A DNA stretch of 64,000 nucleotides, from assembly GCF_016808095.1 (NCBI RefSeq), contig NC_068978.1, positions 31,430,160 through 31,494,159 on the forward strand. Direction: 5' to 3'. The DNA comes from Vigna angularis. Lineage: Eukaryota; Streptophyta; Magnoliopsida; Fabales; Fabaceae. The position numbers and the translations under genes are program-made. The notes beneath the pieces were generated by a model, which saw nothing but the letters and a program-made list of their open reading frames with translations, had not been told where the DNA came from and made no database searches. Positions 23,959-35,139 of the stretch are shown piece after piece. The number at the start of each line of letters is the position of its first letter. Within the stretch, counting starts at the first letter, position 1.

Positions 23959-26900
23959 TCAAGCTGGATGGTGTATAGTTGCCAGTCCAAGCTTGGGAAC
24001 AATAGACTTGAACCGAACACGGTGAGGAAACTTGGTAAATATGTCCGCTAGTTGTTCATCTGAGCGAATGGGGAGAAGATGTAGAAGATTAGCTTCTACC
24101 TTTTCACGAACAACATGGCAGTCAAGCTCTATATGCTTGGTTCTTTCGTGAAAGCTCTGATTATGAGCTATATGTCGGGCAGATTTGTTGTCACAATATA
24201 GGGCTGGGATCCCAGCTTCCTTAATCTGTAAGTCTTCTAAGAGATAGTGTATCCATTGTAGCTCACAAGTAGTGGCTGCCAAAGCACGATATTCAGCCTC
24301 AGTGGAGGATCTGGAAACAGTGCTCTGTTTTTTTGATTTCCAAGAGATGAGAGATGACCCAAGGAAGACGCAAAAACCTGTAGTGGACCTCCTACTGTTG
24401 GGGCAGGTGGCCCAGTCTGAATCACTGAAAGCCTTTAGCTGTATGGGAGAGTCAGCTGGGAATAATAGTCCTTCTGAGGGTTTAGATTTAATGTACCTAA
24501 GGACATGTTGAATAGCCCGATAATGGTAGTCAGTTGGAGATTGCATAAATTGACTCAATAAATTAATAGAGAAACACAAATCAGGTCTAGTGTTAGTGAG
24601 ATAGAGCAACTTCCCTATTAATCTTCGGTATGGGGTTGGATCTTTCAAATAGTTGTCAGTCTTGTATAGGATGCTCGTGTCACTCATAAAGGGGGTTGAA
24701 CAGGGCTTGCAATTCTGCATTCCCGTCTCCTCAAGTATGTCTAAGGTATATTTTCTTTGGGACAAATGAATTCCTTTTTGGGACCTTGCCACCTCCAATC
24801 CTAGGAAATATTTGAGTTCTCCTAGATCCTTTACTTGGAACCTGTTATGCAAAAGGCTTTTTATGTGATTGATCTCTGTCATAGAATTCCCTGCTAATAT
24901 GATGTCATCAACATAAACAAGTAGGGCTGTGAAACCAATAGGTGTTCCTTTGATAAAAAGAGAATGATCACTTTTGGACTGTATATAGCTAACAGAGGTA
25001 AGAAAAGTGGACAACTTTTCAAACCATTGTCTACTGGCTTGCTTTAGGCCATATAAGGACTTAGTGAGTTTGCAGACTTGGCCTTTATGTTGAATATTAA
25101 GACCGGGAGGTGGCTCCATGTAGACTTCCTCATTTAAGTCTCCATGCAGGAAGGCATTGTTCACATCCAGTTGATGTAAAAACCAGTTTTTAGAAGCTGC
25201 CAGCGCAATTAGTAATCTAACGGTAGTTAACTTGGCAACGGGAGAGAAGGTGTCTAAGTAATCTATTCCTTCTTACTGGGTGTAACCCTTAGCAACTAGG
25301 CGAGCCTTGTACCTTTCTATGGTGCCATCAGCCCTGTATTTAATCTTGTATACCCATCTGCACCCAATGGCAGTTTTCCCTTGAGGAAGTTGTGTTAGAA
25401 ACCACGTATTGTTATCCTGCAAGGCTTTTATTTCCTGATGCATGGCCTCTGCCCATTCACTCACATTTTTGGCCTCATTGTAAGAGTGGGGCTCACTGTT
25501 AGCAGTGATAGCCATGATATATCTTGAATGCTTTTCTGTCAGAGAATCACAACATAACAGATCAGAAATGGGATAAGGGGTTGTAAATTTATTTTTCACA
25601 GTCAAGGATTGATTAACCTGGTGGATGTAGTCATCTAGATATCTTGGAGGCTTTCTCATCCTGTCAGATCTCCTGTATCCGTGATCCCCTTCATTGTTGT
25701 CAATCTCATTATGAATGCTATTCTCTTCGACAGTGTCATGATGGATTTCTGCTTCTGCAAACTGTTCATCATTATTAGAGGCAGAATTGCCTAAGGAATC
25801 ATTCCTGTCATCATTATTTGAGGCAGAATTGCCTAAGGAATCATTGAGGAAGGTAATTCTGTCAGCTTTTTCAACATCCACTCCTGTGTTGTTCTGCTGA
25901 TTCTTCCAAGGAAAAGTATCTTCATAAAAAATAACATTCCTACTTATAAACAACTCTCTAGTGTTGATGTCAAGGACAATATAACCCTTGACTCCACTTT
26001 TGTATCCAAGGAAAATTCCTTTCCTTGCTCTTGGGTCAAGTTTGCTCCTGCCAGCTGCAAGGGTGGAAGCAAAACAGAGGCATCCAAAAGTTTCTAAATC
26101 TAAATAAGTGGGGGGAACATCGTAGATACGATCATGGGGGGTTCTGTTGTTAAGAATGGGAGTATGCAATCTGTTTATTAGGTAGACAGCATGGCTAACA
26201 GCATAGGACCAATAAGCATGAGGTATATTTGATTGGAACATAAGGCTACGGGTGACATTTAAAATGTGTTGGTGCTTACGTTCAACAACCGAATTCTGCT
26301 CAGGGGTCTCAACACAACTAGTTTGATGACTAATACCATGCAAGTCATAGAAGTTGGCACAGTTGAACTCAGGTCCATTATCAGTTCTAACAGTTTTAAT
26401 AGTTTTACCAAACTGATTCTTAATCTTAACAATAAAATTCTGTAATAAGTTTCTAGTTTGGCCCTTATTGTTCATCAAAAAAATCCATGTATGTCGGCTA
26501 TAATCATCAACAATAGTAAGAAAGTATTTATGTCCATGAACAGAGGAAATAGAATAAGGGCCCCATATATCACAGTGAATCATCTCAAAACATTCAGTAG
26601 ATAGAGAATTGCTCATAGGGAAAGGCAATTTATGTTGTTTAGCATAGTGACAAACATCACAGACAGTATCAGTATTCATTTTGACATAGGGAAAATGTTC
26701 ACAAATCTGTTTGACAGCCTGGTGTCCAGGATGGCCTAGTCTATAGTGCCATAGATTTACATCAACATGTTTGAAAGAAAGGACAGATTTTGGGACAAGG
26801 TCCTGATCAGAATTTGGAAAGGTTTGTAAGTAGTAGAGACCCTTGTAAGAGTTAGCACACCCAATCATCTTCAATGTAGAATTCTCCCTTATCTGGCAAA

Positions 26901-28341
26901 CCTCAGAAGAAAAAATTAGACTACAATTCAAGTCTTTTATAAGACCTTGAACAGAGATTAAGTTGAAAGAAAAATCAGGGATATAAAGCACATTAAAAAT
27001 GACAAAATTTTTAGAAAATTGAACAGTTCCTGCATATTTGGCAGTAATGACAGAATTATTAGGCAATTTAACAGTAATGAGTTTAATCTTGTAGAAGGTA
27101 ACAAAATTCCTTTTCTCATGGGTCACATGATCAGTGGCCCCAATGTCAATAATCCAAGAGAGAGTACCTGATTTGTCCTCCTTGTCATTCCTCTGCATCT
27201 GATTGATCTTATGTGTAGGTTCGTCAGCTTTCTCAATCATTTTTAGGAGTTTTTCAATCTGGTCTGGGGTGAGTTTGTTGAAAGTAGTGCTGGTGTCTCC
27301 CTGGTGAGTACTGTCTGGTCCAGAATTGCTTTGGCAGACATTAGTAGAATTCCAGCCACTTCTCTTCTCTGGATTGTTGTCATTCTTTTTGTACCAAGGT
27401 GGAAAACCATGCTTGGAGTAGCACTCATCTACAATGTGATTCATCTTGTTGCAGTAAGAGCACTGTTTTCCATAATTAGGATTCTTTCCTCTGCCTCTTC
27501 CTAGACTATGTGACCCAACACCACGACCTTGATTTTTCCAGGTCTGGTCTGGTTTCCAACCGCTGTTCTTGTTAGCAACATTGGCTATGACTCTTTCAGT
27601 AGAGTGATTATGGCTTGCAGTGCCAGATTCAGAACTTTCTTGTCTCTCTTGTTGCATAATGAGGGAGAAAACACGATTGATGTTTGGTAGAGGTTCCATC
27701 AACAAAATCTGGGTCCTGACAGTATTGTAAGTGTCATTTAACCCCTTCAAAAAACATATAACGTGTTCTACTTCTCTGTATTTTAGAGAAGTTTATGAGA
27801 GTTCACAGCTGCAAGGTATTTTACAGGTACAGTTTGGTATGGGTCTAAGATATTCCAATTCTTCCCAGAGGATTTTTAAGTCAGTAAAGAATTGACTAAC
27901 AGTTCTTTCCCCTTGTTTGATTGAGTGAATGTCTTGGAGAAGATAAGAGATTTTAAAATAATCACCTTTAGAAAATCTCTCCTTTAGTTCTTCCCACAAT
28001 TCTTTAGCTTCTTCAACGTATATTACGCTTTCTGCAATTTCTGGAGAAAGCGTTTTTATAATCCATGAGAGTACCATCATGTTGCATCTTTCCCATGCAT
28101 CAAACAAAGCTTCATTTTTCTTGGGTTTCTTGATAGACCCATCAATAAATTTGATCTTGTTTTTGGATAGGAGTGCTCTTCTCATGCTTCTGCTCCAAGA
28201 GGAGTAATTATTCTCACCCAGAACTTGAGAGATGAGGGTTAATCCTGGATTCTCTCCTGGGTGTAAGTAGAAAGGGCTGGCAGGTTGGTCTGTGGTATCC
28301 ATGGTGGAAGGGAACAAGAAATAATGCAAGAAACTATGCAA
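23959..28341 (-). pseudogene. copia gag-pol polyprotein, two in-frame stops
   Basis: One reading frame of 1461 codons runs through the element. It is interrupted by TAA at 27793-27795 (in gag) and TAA at 25273-25275 (in RT), with no frameshift. A likelier start than the first ATG is the one at 28302 (MDTTDQPASPFY). Features in order: gag (SWSRSMRRALLSKNK); zinc knuckle CSYCNKMNHIVDEC; protease WIIDIGATDHV, in which the second active-site-loop residue is Ile rather than the usual Ser/Thr; integrase HHCC (HYRLGHPGH, CDVCH) and the D, D, E residues in IHCDIWG, RTDNGPEF and VVERKHQH; RT with YVDDIILAG; RNase H with SRSSTEAEYRAL. The final TGA overlaps the polypurine tract. The protease change and the stops argue against independent activity. 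Confidence 0.92.
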
Positions 28342-28407
28342 GAATCATCAGAAAATGAAAACTGGACAGCGGAAGTGAGATGGGTATGATTTGTGCTCTT
28401 GATACCA

Positions 28408-28855
28408 TAAAGAGAATGGGCCAGACTGATAAAAGACAGGCCCAAAGGCCTTTAACCCAAAACGCAAAAATACTCCTGCATAGATGCCTCGCAATATGGT
28501 GAGTGGCTGGACGCGTCTCGTGAACGAAAAGAAGATTCTAGGGCTTCAGGGAAACCAATCGTCGGAGCAAGCAATTCCCTTCACCGGAGACGACGGAAGA
28601 GAAGACCAAAAACGAGAAGGAGAAAGGCACAATCACAGGTTAGTGAAACAGAACCCTGTTGGCTCTTTTGAAGGAAGAATCTCTGATGTTATTGCTTGAA
28701 AGAATATGTATGTTCTTACAGAGTAAACGTTGAGGGGGGAAACTCTATTTATAGAGTTCAGAAGGGAAGGGGAAAATAACAGAAAAGAACAACTAACCTA
28801 ACAGTTCGGTTACTGTATTTAAAACAATAATCTATTTAACCAACAATACTTAATA
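28408..28855 (-). repeat. 5' LTR of the copia element
   Basis: 448 bp, nearly identical to 23503-23950. It would drive leftward transcription of the element. Its right border lies about 0.58 kb upstream of the SYP132 start codon, facing away from that gene. Confidence 0.95.
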
Positions 28856-28860
28856 ATAAT

Positions 28861-29434
28861 ATTTTTTCTTCATATAAGTTAGTGTCCAAAATAAAATAAT
28901 ATTTGTGAACGAATTATGTAATTCTTTTATAAAAGTAAATAGAAAAACATATTCGTAACTCACGGGATAAATTTTTTTTAGAATTTGTTTTGAAACAAAA
29001 AAATTAAGTTTCTTTCACCTAATGAATGTATATCCATTACATAACGAAAATAAAACCCTTTCCATATAAAATTATTGTCTAAAATCAATAAGGATGAATA
29101 TTTTTCACCGATTACGAAGAGATATTTAAAATCTATAAATAAGATAAATAGTTTGTCTGAAAACTCCTTTAAGTTAAATTATTTAAGAAGAATTATAATT
29201 GAAATTTTTAATCATTGCCATAACAATCTTGATTCAAATTTTTTTGTCCTCTTCGATTTAACAAATTTTCAGAATCCCTATTGAAGTCTTGCAAAAAGCA
29301 TTGTGAGAGAGTTCGTTGGTTGCCCTACATTGCTTCGCTGTCGTTTTGCCGGCCAAAACACGACAATTGTTGCCGTTTCACTATCTGCTTTGGACATTCT
29401 TTTCTTCTCTCTCAGTTTGATTTGATAATTCACG
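28861..29434 (+). promoter_or_regulatory. Upstream region and 5' UTR of the SYP132 gene
   Basis: An AT-rich proximal stretch (28861-29280) is followed by a GC-balanced segment from about 29285. That segment holds C/T-rich strings such as CTTTTCTTCTCTCTCAG just before the ATG and is probably the 5' UTR. No single TATA box stands out. The copia insertion leaves only this stretch between its LTR and the start codon, so any older distal promoter elements have been pushed 5.4 kb away. Confidence 0.45.
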
Positions 29435-32400
29435 ATGAACGATCTTCTCACTGTAAGCTGATATCCACAATTCCCACTTTCGATTCCAAAATTCGATTTT
29501 GATCACTGGGTCTTGCAGTTCTGTTGCTAAACTTATTGCTTTTCTGTTTTAATTTTCTGCCATCTCAGTGTCAGATTCGTACTCTGTTTTATTTTATTTT
29601 AAGAAAAAATGACATTAAGAGGTGCCCAAATTTTTGACTTGGATTCTAGTGGGAATGCGAATAGGAATCAACGTGTTCTGATATTCTAAGCAGTAAAATT
29701 CAGTTCATAGCTGAATCACTATATGGGTAGTGGAAAATTTCCTAAAGGCGGTGTATTGCTTTAACACAGATCATGGTTAATCCCCAATTAGATTTCTGGT
29801 GTTTTTGTTTTGTTTTGTTACTACATGGGTTATGTTTAGTACAATGTTGTTGTGTTGTAAGATCAAAGTCTATGAATAGTTTGTTTTTCCTTTTACTATT
29901 ATCATTGTTATTTGACATTCTTTCTTGCAGGATTCATTTGTTGGTGAGGCTGGTAATGGCCAGCCTTCTAGAGAAAGTGACATTGAAATGGGACATGCTC
30001 CGAGAAGCAACTCTGATATGGGAATGGAAGCTTTTAATAAGCAGGTACACAATGTGCAAACTTTTCAAAATTTTAAAGCATTTGACTATTTAAGATGCAA
30101 ATTTATGAACTGAGATGTTGTAGGGTTTTTTATTATGCTGTTTCCATAGTCAACTTTTTCTTCATGTGGTTTGTTCAATAATACAGTTAATATCCGACAT
30201 GTACTGATATTCTTTGTTTTGATATTAGATCCATGAGGTTGATAAACAGATCGATAAGCTGGCGGTGCTGCTTCAAAAGCTAAAGGTATCCATTGTCTTC
30301 ATAGTTTGTTACTTTCCAGCAGCAAGATCTCATTTATAAACTAAGAGTACTTTTTCCAGGAAGCTAATGAGGAATCGAAAGCTGTTACAAAAGCATCTGC
30401 CATGAAAGGTTTTTGTTACAATGCAATTTTATTTTTTTGGTTACACCAAGTGCAATGTTTTGTTTTTTAATTGACATCATCCATTTTTTTAGTTCAGTTA
30501 TAATATTTATGGTATAGGTGCTGACAATGTATTAGGTTGAGTGTGTCATGGCTTGAGAAATGACATTTTTTTTATTATACTGCATTTTACTAACATTAAA
30601 TGTGAGTAAAATTTGATACTCTTTACAACAATGAATCAAATCTATTACTAAAGCATGTGCCATTAAACGTGTGTTAGGATGCAATGTTATGCTTTAATTG
30701 AACCATCCAATTTTGAATTTCCTAGTAAGATTTTCTGGTATTGGAGCTGAAATTGTATTAACTTGGGTTTGTCAGGCTGCTATAGCCAGAGAGACACATG
30801 GTAAATTGCCTTTCTAGCAACGATGGCAAGTTACATCAATATTTATGCTTCAAATTTTTTTTTTTGATAGACTGCTTTTGTTCCTTACAATGCACGCGAA
30901 CAATAAACCTATAGCATTACTTTAGGTAGTGTTTATAAGACTAATAAACCTATAACATTAATTTTAGGTATCAAGAAGAGGATGGAGAAAGATATTGATG
31001 AAGTTGGAAAGATTGCTCATGGTGTCAAAACAAAGATAGAGGCTATAAACAAAGATGTATTGAGCTATTTGGCTTAAAATTGTTATTATTAGGTGTCAAT
31101 TTATTGTAAAATTTTCAGACAAGTATGAAAATTATTTGTTCAGGACTTGTTTTTTTCAGAATCTATCCAATAGACAAAAGCCCGGCTGTGAGAAGGGAAC
31201 AGGTATAGACAGAGCAAGGATGAATATGACAAAGTAAGTTGGTTGTACACATCTTTATTATTGTACTTGATAAAAGGGACCCGGAAAACTAAATTATTTA
31301 CTTCTCCTTGAAACCACAGTTCCTTGACTAAAAAGTTCAAGGATCTCATGACAGAGTTCCAGGTATATTTAGTTTTTAACACCTAACACCAGAAGCTGTT
31401 TTCCAACTTCATGTCTGTCTTCTCATCAATGTGTTGTGCTTCAGACTCTTAGACAGAGAATACAAGATGAATATCGTGAGGTTGTGGAGAGAAGAGTTAT
31501 AACAGGTTTGAACATTTCATCCCTGTGGTACACTATGGCAGTACAATTTCTTTATTTATTATTTTAAACTTATATGTTAGAAAGTGTTTAATCATCTTAA
31601 CTTTGTGACACTCTGATTACTTGATTTGATTTACAGTTACTGGAACTAGGCCAGATGATGAGGTGAGCTTAACTCATGAACTTGTGATTTGAGATGAGAT
31701 GAGATATTCACTGCATATAAATTTTGTTGTAATTGGCCATCATTGACTATGATAGACAATTGATCACCTGATAGAAACTGGAAACAGTGAGCAAATCTTC
31801 CAGAGAGCAATTCTAGAAGCAGGCAGAGGACAGGTACCTGGTTTGTGAATTTTTACTGGAATTTGTCTTTTCCTTTTGAAAAGTTCAACACATTATGTTA
31901 TCTTTTCTGTCTTTCTCTTTTCTTGGAAAAAGTGGGTTTAGTTAATACCTTAAGAAAACGGCTTAGTCAAAAATTAATTCATGATCGATACATTTTCTTC
32001 ATTATCTTTCTGTTTACATCAACTTTATGCAGTAAAGCGAGTTTTCACATTCTATCTCATGGCCAAAGTGTATAATTTTTTTTTCAGGGGCGTAGTCAAT
32101 CATTTCAATTGTTTTATTTTGGTAACACATCTGAAATTATAGTAGTTATGATTTTTCTTCACTTGTGTGGAGAACTAAAACATATGAAAACCTGGATTTT
32201 TCAGGTAGTAAACACAGTAGAGGAAATTCAGGAGAGGCATGATGCTGTGAAAGAGATTGAGAAAAAACTTCTTGATTTACACCAGGTTTGCCTACACGAA
32301 GATCTCAGTCTTAAATATTTATTCTAGTTGTAACAATAGCATGTCTAATTCTATTTTACCATTTCTCAGATTTACCTTGACATGGCAGTGTTAGTTGACG

Positions 32401-32706
32401 CTCAAGGAGAAATTCTGGATAACATTGAAAGTCAGGTTTGTTCACTCTGCGCTCTCACCCTTAATCTGGTGTTTGCATGCATGTGTATGTGGAATACAGG
32501 GCATATTTAGCTTGATTTTCGTTAATGAGAGGCTTGTTCAGGTCAACAACGCAGTCGATCATGTCCAGAGAGGGACAACTGCACTTCAAAATGCTAAGAA
32601 ACTGCAGAAGAACTCACGAAAATGGATGTGCATTGCCATCATTATACTGTTGATAATAGTAGCTATCATAGTTGTGGGTGTTCTCAAACCTTGGAAGAGT
32701 AGCTAG
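29435..32706 (+). CDS. SYP132: Qa-SNARE syntaxin of the SYP13 group (SYP132-like)
   Basis: Thirteen exons join in frame: 29435-29452, 29931-30044, 30229-30285, 30360-30408, 30968-31056, 31160-31233, 31320-31362, 31445-31505, 31637-31662, 31756-31833, 32205-32285, 32370-32435 and 32542-32706. They give 306 residues (Arabidopsis SYP132 has about 304). The protein starts MNDLLT. An Habc bundle covers about residues 33-150 ([29 protein letters not shown]). The Qa SNARE motif covers about 204-266 ([20 protein letters not shown], zero-layer Gln in LVDAQGE at 242). A tail anchor lies at 280-300, ending [11 protein letters not shown]132 drives vesicle fusion at the plasma membrane. A second, phase-compatible last exon lies downstream (34978-35139). 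Confidence 0.92.
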
Positions 32707-34977
32707 TGCACTTGAGTGTGTGGCCTTGTACCCTTTTGTCCATAACATATGCATTTGTGTCAAAAGAACATCTTAGAGCAGAATTTTTAGCCCTCTTTTA
32801 TATTGTATGATCCAGATGTTATGTTTGTTTTGTGTGGTGTGACTGATTTCTGGATACATTCATTGTGGTGTCTCATGATATAAATTCATATTCTTTGTAG
32901 CCCCAAAGGTTTATCATGATCATGGTCTTTTGTTTCCTTTTATTATTATTCTATAAAGCTGTTTCTCTGTCACTGTCTAGTTGTAATCTTGCATTGATAT
33001 TCTTCTTGGAAAGAAAACACATCCATAGAGAACACTCATCAGTGCTTCCTAGTTCTCATTTTTGTCAGCTGGTTTAACAATTTTATTAGCGTACGTAATA
33101 ACCTTTGTATAAACGTGAGACAAGGTGCACATAAATTGGTGAAATCCTGTGGAAATATTTCTGCTGATTTTATGCTCTACACATAATGTCAGTGTAGCTT
33201 CAATAGGTATTTCAAAAATAAAGGCTCACTTTCTGATATATTTGCTTCTTCAATTCACACTACCATCTTATTTCTTACTCCATTTCTTTGTTGGTTGTTA
33301 TGTATCTTCATTATCTTCTTTTTCTTCATATAATAATAATAATAATAATAATGATTTTTGTTAGAAATATTATTATTATTATAGGCACTTACGTGCATAT
33401 CGATATACATTATCCTCTATATCTATAAATTTGAAAAGCTAGCTGGCTACTTTATGAGCTCTTTTCGTATTCAATTTCAATGATATTTTATTCTATCATG
33501 CACTTATGAATTACATTATTCCTCTGAACAACTATTTTTATTGTTCTTAGGAAAAATCTGCCAGGATTTTTCTTCGTCTTTATTTAAATTTCTTTACCTC
33601 TTCATGATTTCTTTATCTTTCCTTGATTCCTTCATTTTTTTTATTTAATCTAATTTGTCTCTTATAAAGTCATCTTTGTTCCTTTTCATTTGGGTACTGA
33701 TTTAAATTGATGTATCACTGTTTTAATTATTTATTTAATTTTTATTTTTATTTAATTTCTTACCTAACCTAGTTTTAATTTATTTCATGATCTTGACCAC
33801 ATTGATTATGCCTTGAAACTAATTAAAACGTAGACATTATTGAAATTTTATTATTTTTATTTACTAACAATTATTATAGTTAGACATATTTCTTTATCTT
33901 TCCTTTATTCCTTCTTTTTTTATTATTTAATCTAATTTGTCTCTCTTATATCACTTTTTTTTTTTAATTTCCTAAAGATAAATCATCTTTGTTCCTTTTC
34001 ATTTGGGTACTGATTTAAATTGATGTATCACTATTTTAATTGTAATGCATTTCAATATGAATTTTATTTGAATTTCAAAAGAAAATGCATCTGTAAGAAT
34101 TCTTAGTTAGCTCTTGAACTCTTGCTTGATCATCTGCAGAATTACTTTTAATTACTAAGTTAATAATTTGAGTAAGTGATTACATGATTATTTTACTAAT
34201 TTTTTTCCTCCTCATGCCTTTGAATACCAAAAATTGAGAGGGTGAGAATGAAATACGGTATTTTCCTACATAACATGTTTATGCCTTTTAGAGTAGAAGA
34301 ACAAAAAGGTGAGTTAAAATATATAAAAAATGGTTAAATATATTTTTCTTTTCTAAATTATTATAAAAAATTTCAACTAACATTAAAGATTATATTATAA
34401 TCCACTGTGAAATTTCATGACATGAGACTTCAGATATAATTTGTTAGAGAAGATATTTTAGATAACTTTTATAAAGAATAAAACAATTTTTTGTAATAAT
34501 TTGAAACAAAAATAAAAAAACCTATTTAGTTGAAGATATTTAGGTAAAGAGAAATGGTAAAAGTAGTAGAATGAAAATAAAAGAGACACTTCAGTAATGT
34601 ATTTGGGTGCGTTAGGCTGAGGAGTGGATCGAGGAATAGAAAATTTTCACCCACTAGGTGGGATTGAATGGTCTCAGGGATTTTAAATTGCTTTCAACTG
34701 TGAAAAATATTTTATGAAAAAATTTTAATTTTTCATAAAATAATAATTATTATAATGACTTACACTTTCCATTTGTTTCTTTTTATTCCTTTTAGGACAA
34801 AACTTACAGGATATTGTAGGTATTGTTGTTCAATAATATTTATAGTTTTAGTTTTAGATATATAGATTGTGCCATGTAAGCACGAGAAGTTTAAAAATCA
34901 TACTATACAAAGAAACAAAATAACTTGAATTATAGATCTAATCATGTCTTTTAAAAATGCCATTTTGTAATGAACAG
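32707..34977 (+). other. 3' UTR of the short form and putative alternative intron
   Basis: 32707-33000 is the 3' UTR of the proximal form. The remainder would be intronic in a transcript that skips exon 13 and uses the distal exon. It is AT-rich, with no other gene, a (TAA)n-like run near 33330-33350 and a diverged direct repeat at 33602-34045. The distal acceptor (GTAATGAACAG) has a weak pyrimidine tract, which fits regulated use. Confidence 0.5.
33602..34045. repeat. Diverged direct repeat
   Basis: 33605-33730 and about 33888-34040 share ATTTCTTTATCTTTCCTT, TTATTTAATCTAATTTGTCT and the string CATTTGGGTACTGATTTAAA followed by TTGATGTATCAC. The second copy has a roughly 25-bp T-rich insertion. 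It lies in the region between the two alternative syntaxin last exons. Confidence 0.85.
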
Positions 34978-35139
34978 GTGACAAACGCAACTGATCATGT
35001 GAGACTGGGTAACGATGCTCTCCAAACTGCAAAAAGTTTGCAAAAGAAGTCAAGAAAATGCATGATGATTTCCATTATATTGCTCTTGGTCATTGCCCTC
35101 ATCATCGTACTCGCTGTTTTGGAACCATGGAAGAAGTAA
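34978..35139 (+). CDS. SYP132: Alternative last exon of the SYP132-like gene
   Basis: The acceptor AACAG ends at 34977. The exon opens in phase 0, as does exon 13, and encodes 53 residues plus stop: [20 protein letters not shown] through QKKSRKCM and a hydrophobic anchor to VLEPWKK. It replaces residues 253-306, the last SNARE-motif turns and the transmembrane anchor, giving a 305-residue isoform if spliced to the donor at 32436. It is clearly homologous to exon 13 but differs at many positions, mainly in the anchor ([10 protein letters not shown] against [10 protein letters not shown]). The frame is intact. From memory, Medicago SYP132/SYP13II makes two isoforms with different last exons, one dedicated to symbiotic interfaces. 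A dead remnant of a tandem duplicate is the alternative. Confidence 0.8.
   Translation: MTNATDHVRLGNDALQTAKSLQKKSRKCMMISIILLLVIALIIVLAVLEPWKK

Larger units (their letters stand above)
23503..28855 (-). mobile_element. Full-length Ty1/copia retrotransposon
   Basis: The element reads right to left. Two 448-bp LTRs bracket it and a 5-bp duplication ATAAT lies at 23498-23502 and 28856-28860. Next to the right LTR is the primer-binding site TGGTATCAAGAGC (28407-28395, minus strand), complementary to initiator Met-tRNA apart from one extra base. Next to the left LTR is the polypurine tract AGCTTGAGGGGAGGC. By eye the LTRs differ at only four positions, so the insertion is recent. The internal frame covers gag, zinc knuckle, protease, integrase, RT and RNase H in copia order. 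LTR termini are TA...TA instead of TG...CA. Two in-frame stops make it non-autonomous unless complemented. Confidence 0.95.

Noticed and set aside
32395..32706. 103-codon continuous frame starting before the last syntaxin exon
   Set aside because: Its first part is intron sequence. The donor at 32436 and acceptor at 32541 show that only 32542-32706 is the exon in this frame.
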